Assembly: GCA_036504075.1 (NCBI GenBank)
Contig: DASXVX010000007.1
Coordinates: 101,233-165,232 of the forward strand
Source: DASXVX01 sp036504075
GTDB lineage: Bacteria > Bacillota > Sulfobacillia > Symbiobacteriales > Symbiobacteriaceae
DNA length: 64,000 nucleotides
Direction of reading: 5' to 3'
A program made the position numbers and the translations under genes. Below are positions 58,608 through 64,000 of this stretch, one piece after another. The notes beneath the pieces are model-generated. The model did not search any database. It saw nothing but the letters and a program-made list of their open reading frames with translations, and was not told the DNA's origin. The stretch's first letter is position 1; every line of letters starts with the position of its first letter.

Positions 58608-59936
58608 CTACATCGCCTCCATCATCAGCAGGGTCGGATTGGACAGCAGCTCCTTGACCCGGTTCAGGAAGCGGGTAGCCACAGCCCCGTCCACCAGTCG
58701 GTGATCAAACGAGAGCGCCAGGTACGCCATCGCCCGGATGACCACCTGTCCGTCGCGCGCCACCGGCCGGTCGAGGGTCTGTCCGAGGCCGAGAATCGCC
58801 ACTTCGGGGTGGTTGATCACGGGGGTGAAGAACAGCCCGCCGATGGAACCCTGGTTCGACACGGTGAAGGTGCTGCCGCGCAGTTCGTCAGGCTGAAGCT
58901 TGCCCGCCCGCCCCCGCTCGATCAGGTCCTGCATCTCCCGGGCAATGGCGAAGACCGACTTCCGGTCGACATCCCGAATCACGGGCACCAGCAGGCCGGC
59001 CTCGGTGTCCAGGGCCATGCCCATGTGGTACTGGCGCTTTAGGACGATCTCCTGCCGCTCGTCGTCGATGGCGGCGTTGAAATAAGGATACTCCTTGAGT
59101 GCGACCGTAAGCGCCTTGAAAATGAACGGCATGAAGGAGAGTTTCACGCCCTTTGCCGCCGCCATGGCCTTCGCCGACTCCCGGAAAGCGGACAACTCCG
59201 TCATGTCCACCTCGTCCACGGTGGTGACGTGGGGCGCGGTGTGCTTCGATTTGACCATTCGCTCGGCGATCACTTTTCGGATGCCCCGGAGGGGAATCCG
59301 CTCTTCGGCTACCCCCGGGACGACGGGCGCCCGGGCCGCGGCCTGGGCCTGGGTAGGGGCCGCGGGAATCACATCGCCGGCCGGCGTGAAGACCGGCGCA
59401 GCGGTAGCCGGGGTCGGAATAGCGGTCGGCGTGCCGCCGACGGCCAGCCGGACATCCTCGGCGCTAACCCGCCCCGCAGGTCCGCTGCCTGCGACCCGAT
59501 TAATGTCGACCCCGAGCTCCCGGGCCAGCTTGCGAGTAGCCGGCGCCGCCAGCGCCCGTCCCCCCGGCACGGTGGCCGGGGCTGCTTCCGTTGCTGCAAG
59601 CACCGCCACGCCGGCGGCAGCCCTGGGCTCCGTCCCGGCCGGCGCCGCAACGGCCACTGCGGCCTCCGCCTCCTTCTCGCCCGGCACGGTCCCCGCCTTG
59701 CCGTCGCCGAAGACCACGACCACGTTCCCCACGTGCAGAATATCGCCGGGCGCACCCATGAGCTGCGAGACCTGGGCGTTCACCGGCGAGGTGATTTCCA
59801 CGGCCGCCTTATCCGTCTGGACTTCCATGAGTGGCTGGTCCTCCCGGACGTAGTCGCCTTCGTCGACCAGCCATTTTAGCAATTCCGCCTCATGCAGGCC
59901 CTCGCCCACATCTGGCAGCTTGAACTCGATTGCCAT
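58608..59936 (-). CDS. pdhC: Pyruvate dehydrogenase E2, acyltransferase
   Basis: A 442-residue acetyltransferase core. One N-terminal lipoyl domain (lipoyl Lys in VQTDKAAVEI), an Ala/Pro linker, an E3-binding domain (RKLARELGVDINRVAGSGPAGRVSAEDV) and the catalytic domain with LSFDHRLVDGA (active-site His). It may instead act on 2-oxoisovalerate, but gene order agrees with pyruvate dehydrogenase. Confidence 0.92.
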   Translation of the reverse strand: MAIEFKLPDVGEGLHEAELLKWLVDEGDYVREDQPLMEVQTDKAAVEITSPVNAQVSQLMGAPGDILHVGNVVVVFGDGKAGTVPGEKEAEAAVAVAAPAGTEPRAAAGVAVLAATEAAPATVPGGRALAAPATRKLARELGVDINRVAGSGPAGRVSAEDVRLAVGGTPTAIPTPATAAPVFTPAGDVIPAAPTQAQAAARAPVVPGVAEERIPLRGIRKVIAERMVKSKHTAPHVTTVDEVDMTELSAFRESAKAMAAAKGVKLSFMPFIFKALTVALKEYPYFNAAIDDERQEIVLKRQYHMGMALDTEAGLLVPVIRDVDRKSVFAIAREMQDLIERGRAGKLQPDELRGSTFTVSNQGSIGGLFFTPVINHPEVAILGLGQTLDRPVARDGQVVIRAMAYLALSFDHRLVDGAVATRFLNRVKELLSNPTLLMMEAM

Positions 59937-59948
59937 ACTGCGTCCTCC

Positions 59949-60929
59949 TTACCAGGACTTGACCTCTGTCATCGCGGCAACTACCCGCTCCACACCCGGA
60001 ATATACAGGTCTTCCGACAATAAATAGGGCATCGGCACATCAAAGCCCGTCACCCGAGCCACCGGGGCCTCCAGGTACTCCAGGGCGTGGTCGTTAATCA
60101 GGGCGATCAGTTCGCTGTGGAACCCGGAAGTCCGGGGCGCCTCGGTCAACACTACCGCCCGGCGGGTCTTTTTCACCGACCCGATGATGGTGTCCAGGTC
60201 CAGGGGCTCCAGGCTCCGGAGGTCGACGACCTCCGTCTGCCACCCGTGGTCCGCCGCTGCCCGCTCCGCCGCCTCGAGGGCCGTCTGCACATGCGGGCCG
60301 TAGGTGAGGACCGTCAGGTCTTTCCCTTCCCGGGCGATCGCCGCTTTGCCCAGCGGCACCGTGTAGTACTCCTCCGGCACCTCCTGCCGGAAGGCCCGGT
60401 AAAGCCGCTTCGGCTCCAGGAACAGCACCGGGTCCGGGTCCTCAATCGCCGCCAGCAGCAGGCCCTTGGCGTCGTACGGGTTGGACGGCACTACCAGCTT
60501 CAGCCCCTGCACGTTTGCATACCACGACTCGATCGACTCCGAGTGGTGCTCCAGCGCCTTGATGCCCCCGAAAGACGGAATGCGCAGCACCATGGGGCAC
60601 GTGAAGCGCCCCCGGCTCCGGTTCCGGATGCGGGCAATGTGATTGACCAGGTGCTCGTGAGCCGGTGCCAGGAAGCCGTCGAACTGAATCTCGACCACCG
60701 GCTTCAGCCCGTAGACGGCCATGCCCATGGCCGCCCCCACGAAGCCCGCTTCGGCCAGCGGCGTATCAATGGCCCGGTCCTCGCCGAACTCCTGGTAGAG
60801 CCCGTCGGTGGCTCGGAAGACGCCGCCGTTGACGCCCACGTCTTCCCCCAGCACCAGCACGTTCGGGTCCCGCCGCATGGCGACTTTCAGTGCGTCGTTA
60901 ATGGCGGCGATCAGCGTCATCTTAGCCAT
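59949..60929 (-). CDS. pdhB: Pyruvate dehydrogenase E1 beta subunit
   Basis: A 326-residue transketolase-like subunit: VLGEDVGVNGGVFRAT, DTPLAEAGFVGAAMGMA (Glu at the thiamine site) and EAPRTSGFHSELI. It overlaps pdhA by eight bases, so the two are translationally coupled. Confidence 0.94.
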   Translation of the reverse strand: MAKMTLIAAINDALKVAMRRDPNVLVLGEDVGVNGGVFRATDGLYQEFGEDRAIDTPLAEAGFVGAAMGMAVYGLKPVVEIQFDGFLAPAHEHLVNHIARIRNRSRGRFTCPMVLRIPSFGGIKALEHHSESIESWYANVQGLKLVVPSNPYDAKGLLLAAIEDPDPVLFLEPKRLYRAFRQEVPEEYYTVPLGKAAIAREGKDLTVLTYGPHVQTALEAAERAAADHGWQTEVVDLRSLEPLDLDTIIGSVKKTRRAVVLTEAPRTSGFHSELIALINDHALEYLEAPVARVTGFDVPMPYLLSEDLYIPGVERVVAAMTEVKSW

Positions 60930-62037
60930 GTGTGTTCGCCTCCCCGCTCCCCTGCCTGCCCAACTGCCGCTTCAGGTACTCCTTCTGGCGGACCAGTTCC
61001 GGCGTCGGCTCGGCATAAACGTAATCGAAGATCTCATCCACGGCCGGCCGGGGCATGGACTCCGCCTCCGTGACCGCTGCGGCCACCTGGTCCTTCGCCC
61101 AGCTCCAGAGTCCTTCGTCCTCCTGGTCGGTCCACAGTCCCTTCGCCACCAGGTACCGGCGCAGCCGCTCGATGGGATCCCGGGCCTGCCACTCCACCAG
61201 CTCTTCCTCAGTCCGATATCGCTTCGGGTCGTCCGATGTCGTGTGCGGGCCGTAGCGGAAAGTGAGCGCCTCCACCAGCGTCGGGCCGCCGCCGCTCCGG
61301 GCCCGGTCGATGGCCTCCTGCATGACCGCAAGCACGGCCAGAATGTCCTGCCCGTCCACCCGCACCCCGGGGATGTCGTACCCGAGGGCCCGCTGGGCGA
61401 TAGTCCGGGTTTTGAACTGCTTCGAATTCGGCGTGGAAATGGCATACCGGTTGTTCTGGATGAAGATAATCGCCGGCGTATTGAAGACGGCCGCAAAGTT
61501 GAGCGCCTCGTGGAAGTCGCCCTCCGATGTGCCGCCGTCCCCGACGTAGCCGACGGTGACCACGTCGTCTTTCTTGAGCTTGGCCGCCCAGGCTACGCCG
61601 ACCGCGTGTACGAGCTGGGTGGCAATCGGAATGGAGATGGGGAAGGAGTTTACGCCTTCCGGCACCCGGCTGCCTTTCTCATCGCCCATATAGTAGCGCA
61701 GGACGTTGACCGACGGTACGCCCAGCACCTGCATCGCCCCGTGGTCCCGGTACGTCGGGAAAATCCAGTCCTTTCCCTTTTGCAGCAGATAGGCCGAGCC
61801 CACCTGGCAGGCCTCCTGACCGCTGAACGGGGCAAAAGTGCCCATGCGCCCCTGCCGCTGCAGGTTCAGCGACCGCTGGTCGAACGACCGCAGGTAGACC
61901 ATGAGCCGGTAGACTTCTTTCAATTGCGCCGGGGCCAAGTTCGGCTCCGGCCCCGCCAGCGTCCCGTCCGAATTCAATACCCGCCGTATGGCAAAAAGGT
62001 TTTCCATGTTCAGCTTGCCTGTCTCTATCGTAGCCAA
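60922..62037 (-). CDS. pdhA: Pyruvate dehydrogenase E1 alpha subunit
   Basis: A 371-residue thiamine diphosphate enzyme. The Mg/ThDP motif is seen in VGYVGDGGTSEGDFHEALNFAAVFNTPAIIFIQNN, and the phosphorylation-loop-like TFRYGPHTTSDDPKRY follows. Start TTG 62037 follows AAGGAGGT. First gene of the pdhABC-lpd operon. Confidence 0.95.
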   Translation of the reverse strand: MATIETGKLNMENLFAIRRVLNSDGTLAGPEPNLAPAQLKEVYRLMVYLRSFDQRSLNLQRQGRMGTFAPFSGQEACQVGSAYLLQKGKDWIFPTYRDHGAMQVLGVPSVNVLRYYMGDEKGSRVPEGVNSFPISIPIATQLVHAVGVAWAAKLKKDDVVTVGYVGDGGTSEGDFHEALNFAAVFNTPAIIFIQNNRYAISTPNSKQFKTRTIAQRALGYDIPGVRVDGQDILAVLAVMQEAIDRARSGGGPTLVEALTFRYGPHTTSDDPKRYRTEEELVEWQARDPIERLRRYLVAKGLWTDQEDEGLWSWAKDQVAAAVTEAESMPRPAVDEIFDYVYAEPTPELVRQKEYLKRQLGRQGSGEANTHG

Positions 62038-62090
62038 AGCCCAGACCTCCTTCTCCGTGTAGCCACTTACGATACTTTGGTGTTATGTTT

Positions 62091-62119
62091 ATTGTAATTC
62101 GCCGGCACATTTTGGTCAA
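62091..62119 (-). promoter_or_regulatory. SigA-type promoter of the pdh operon
   Basis: Minus-strand TTGACC (62114-62119), 17 bases, TACAAT (62091-62096), about 50 bases before pdhA. Confidence 0.78.
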
Positions 62120-62154
62120 TAAGGCGATCTCTATTGCATTTCACCGAAAATCGG

Positions 62155-62183
62155 TTGACGTCAATGTAACTTGCTCATATAAT
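62155..62183 (+). promoter_or_regulatory. Near-consensus promoter upstream of the ArsR gene (P1)
   Basis: TTGACG (62155-62160), 17 bases, TATAAT (62178-62183). The transcript would start near 62190 and carry a stem CGAGAT...ATCTCG (about 62204-62240) enclosing CCGGT/ACCGG. It is 150 bases before the ArsR start, so it makes either a long leader or a separate small RNA. Confidence 0.75.
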
Positions 62184-62274
62184 ATGTGTCTTTTTGCTGA
62201 GGCCGAGATACGGGGGACCGGTCATCCAACCGGAAAATCTCGAAAAAAGTTGTTCGACATAAATCGACTAGGAT

Positions 62275-62323
62275 TGACAAATTCAGCCTTAAGGTTAATA
62301 ATTGCTATATTAGAAGTTTCTAA
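62275..62323 (+). promoter_or_regulatory. Second promoter and operator of the ArsR gene (P2)
   Basis: TTGACA (62275-62280), 17 bases, AATAAT (62298-62303). Immediately after it, TTAGAAGTTTCTAA (62310-62323) is a palindrome with 6-base arms that is a likely autoregulatory operator. Confidence 0.6.
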
Positions 62324-62341
62324 TCCAGGGGGGCGCTACGG

Positions 62342-62683
62342 ATGGAGCAGGACAAGCGGATTTATGAACTCCAAGCGCGGCTTTGCCAGGTGCTGGCCAG
62401 TCCCAAGCGTCTAGAGATCCTGTACACACTCAAGGATTCCGAAATGACGGCTGGTGACCTCGCCAAGGCCGTTGACGTGACCATGCCGAATCTCTCCCAA
62501 CATCTTTCCCTGATGAAGCAGCACGGACTCGTGGAATCGCGCAAAGAGGGACTCAATATGTACTACCACGTCTCCTCGGGACATATCATGGACGTTTGCG
62601 ATGCGGTGCGTCGCGTGCTGGCCGAACAGTTGACCCGCCAGTCGCTCCTACTGGACCAGGTATCGAACCCGGAAACGCGGTAG
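62342..62683 (+). CDS. ArsR-family transcriptional regulator
   Basis: A 113-residue winged-helix repressor: LCQVLASPKRLEILYTLKD, then the recognition helix VTMPNLSQHLSLMKQHGLVESRKEGLNMYYHV. There are only two Cys (one near each end, Cys15 and Cys85), and no metal-site motif such as ELCVCDL. It may sense redox or sulfur compounds instead of metals. RBS GGGGGGC; start ATG. It is divergent from the pdh operon, which may be a target. Confidence 0.88.
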   Translation: MEQDKRIYELQARLCQVLASPKRLEILYTLKDSEMTAGDLAKAVDVTMPNLSQHLSLMKQHGLVESRKEGLNMYYHVSSGHIMDVCDAVRRVLAEQLTRQSLLLDQVSNPETR

Positions 62684-62707
62684 CGTCCCCCCACAACCAA
62701 CCATCCA

Positions 62708-62754
62708 AAAGACCCTGAAACGAAGGCCGTGTGCCTCCGTTTCGGGGTCTTTTT
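62708..62754 (+). terminator. Terminator after the ArsR gene
   Basis: Stem AAAGACCCTGAAACG/CGTTTCGGGGTCTTT with a T-run. Confidence 0.88.
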
Positions 62755-63012
62755 ACCGCTCGGTGGTGCAAATGTTCACGGAACTGATCGAGAAATGGAG
62801 ACCCCGTGGTTTCCCGGTTCTGGCCCCTCCACCTACCCGCGGCGAAAAGCGCCCACCCATCTCCTGGGGCAAACGCCATACGTCAAATGAGTACTGCCCG
62901 CCAAGAAAGGGCCGAGTGCCCACAAGGGAACCGCTGCCAACGCCTTTTCCCCGGCGCGGCAACCTGCGATAATGAGAGGGACGTGCCCCGACTTTCCCGG
63001 AGGAGGGCTTCC
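62755..63012. other. 258-base gap before lgt
   Basis: The gap holds the lgt upstream region. Sequence GCGATAATGAGAG at 62966 could be an extended -10. No frame has a ribosome binding site or a protein family match. Nothing else is seen. Confidence 0.45.
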
Positions 63013-63825
63013 ATGCTGACACTTGCGTCTGTTAACCCCATACTCTTTCACCTGGGACCTATCACCGTGCGCTGGTACGGTGTGATCTTCGTAACCGGGA
63101 TCATGGTCGCCATCTGGCTCGCTATGAAAGCTGCTGAACATCGGGGCGGGCTGGACCCCGAGTTCATTCCCGACCTGTCCATGTTCCTGGTGCCCGGCGG
63201 CATCCTGGGCGCCCGGCTCTACGAGGTGTTCGTGCTCTCCTGGCCGTATTACCGCCTGCATCCCTCGGAAATTCTGGCCATCTGGCAAGGCGGGCTGGCT
63301 ATTCACGGCGGCGTGCTCGGCGCCCTGCTCCTCGGCGGGATCTACGTCTGGTACCGGAAGCAGCCCTTCTGGCTCTGGGCCGATATGATCGGACCCGGCC
63401 TCATCCTTGCCCAGGCCATCGGGCGCTGGGGCAACTTCTTCAACCAGGAGGCCTTCGGCAGTCCCGCACCGGACTGGCTGGTGACCAAAATGCCCGCCTG
63501 GCTCCGGGAAGGCATGACCATTCAGGGCACCGTCATGCACCCCACGTTCCTCTATGAGAGTCTCTGGAACCTGCTGGTCTTCGGCATTCTCTTCGCCATC
63601 CAGCGCAGGAAGCCCGCCGCCGGCGTCGTTTTCAGCCTCTACCTGATCGGGTACAACATTGGGCGATACGCCATCGAGTCCATCCGCGAAGACAGCACCA
63701 TATTCGGCGGCGGCCTCAGAGTCGCCCAGGTAGCGGCTCTGCTCGAGATCCTCGCTGGCCTCGGGTTCCTGGCCTACCACCTGTGGCGGGCCCGGGCGAA
63801 GCAGAGTCCCAGCGAGCCGGCCTAG
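63013..63825 (+). CDS. lgt: Prolipoprotein diacylglyceryl transferase
   Basis: A 270-residue, seven-helix membrane enzyme that transfers diacylglycerol to the Cys of prolipoproteins. The signature GRWGNFFNQEAFG (phosphatidylglycerol-binding) and HGGVLGALLLGG are intact. Start ATG 63013 follows AGGAGGG; the longer upstream frame is noncoding. It could process the lipoprotein encoded at 48.6-49.6 kb. Confidence 0.95.
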   Translation: MLTLASVNPILFHLGPITVRWYGVIFVTGIMVAIWLAMKAAEHRGGLDPEFIPDLSMFLVPGGILGARLYEVFVLSWPYYRLHPSEILAIWQGGLAIHGGVLGALLLGGIYVWYRKQPFWLWADMIGPGLILAQAIGRWGNFFNQEAFGSPAPDWLVTKMPAWLREGMTIQGTVMHPTFLYESLWNLLVFGILFAIQRRKPAAGVVFSLYLIGYNIGRYAIESIREDSTIFGGGLRVAQVAALLEILAGLGFLAYHLWRARAKQSPSEPA

Positions 63826-63891
63826 TGCCACAACCGCAAACAAAAGAACCCCCGGTTTCCCGCAGGGTTGTAGCATCAGCAAAATGGGAAG

Positions 63892-63912
63892 GTTCACGCG
63901 GTTTGCGTGAAC
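63892..63912. repeat. Short perfect hairpin after lgt
   Basis: GTTCACGC/GCGTGAAC with a five-base loop. It may end the lgt transcript, or mark an insertion-sequence boundary. Confidence 0.5.
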
Positions 63913-63919
63913 ATTGAAA

Positions 63920-64000
63920 AGGGTCAGTACCAGGTGGTTAAATGGAAGTGTCTAGCAACCACTTCACCACCGGAGGTACTGACCCTTGTCCGATTGTAGC
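63920..64000 (+). mobile_element. Possible left end of an insertion sequence (truncated by the window edge)
   Basis: AGGGTCAGTACC (63920-63931) is mirrored by GGTACTGACCCT (63975-63986), with GGTGGT/ACCACC and AAGTG/CACTT inner pairs. GGAGGT is followed at eight bases by TTGTCCGATTGTAGC, which runs off the window and could be the first codons (MSDCS) of a transposase. This is a guess from layout, since no transposase sequence is visible. Confidence 0.35.

Noticed and set aside
62184..62275. Known riboswitch classes (c-di-GMP, fluoride, SAM, guanidine) in the ArsR leader
   Set aside because: None of the conserved core sequences I know could be matched by eye.

Overview
The window is GC-rich, densely coded DNA from a spore-forming, Gram-positive-type (Bacillota) chromosome. 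A Symbiobacterium-like lineage fits best, although no 16S rRNA is present to prove it. Pointers are the rplU-prp-rpmA-spo0B-obg order, an L27 with a Prp-cleavable N-terminus, SpoIVFA/SpoIVFB-like proteases, a TasA/SipW fibre locus, a DUF1540 protein, a leuS T-box and many AAGGAGG ribosome binding sites with frequent GTG/TTG starts. No rRNA, tRNA or CRISPR array was seen.

Layout. 1-5.4 kb: hisC, nfo, azlCD, comEA, a three-BON protein and a small deoxyribosyltransferase/TIR-fold-like protein. 5.4-15.3 kb: leuS with its T-box, an NAD-dependent epimerase, an exported 5'-nucleotidase with a small partner, a free-standing 18-codon gene with its own promoter and terminator, and a class A penicillin-binding protein. 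15.8-19.9 kb: a four-gene operon (split transketolase, RuBisCO-like protein, APH-fold kinase) behind its own promoter. This is the best candidate here for an undescribed pathway. 19.9-26.2 kb: the conserved block rsfS, LCP protein, yqeK, nadD, yhbY, obg, spo0B, rpmA, prp, rplU.

26.2-31 kb: PAP2 phosphatase, three TasA/CalY-like fibre proteins, SipW signal peptidase and an Ala/Pro-repeat exported protein. 31-41.9 kb: rng, then (plus strand) arcC, an ornithine-type carbamoyltransferase, a cyclic-2,3-diphosphoglycerate-synthetase-like P-loop protein and an unknown protein; then DUF2344, B12-radical-SAM, M50 and M23 genes. The usual M23-M50-radical SAM-DUF2344-rng-rplU run thus appears split by two insertions. 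42-52 kb: HD-GYP protein, speD, DUF1540, thiamine-binding protein, UPF0180, MFS exporter, a PfkB sugar kinase, a lipoprotein, SRPBCC and HtrA.

52.6-57 kb: a two-component system, and opposite it a three-gene cassette with 4-base overlaps: sigma factor, XRE-like helix-turn-helix protein, ImmA/IrrE peptidase. This looks like a proteolysis-gated sigma switch. 57-64 kb: the pyruvate dehydrogenase operon (pdhABC-lpd), an ArsR regulator divergent from it, lgt, and what may be the left end of an insertion sequence cut by the window edge.

Most gene starts were moved to the codon best supported by a ribosome binding site or by the family's usual N-terminus. All promoter, terminator and family assignments are by eye.
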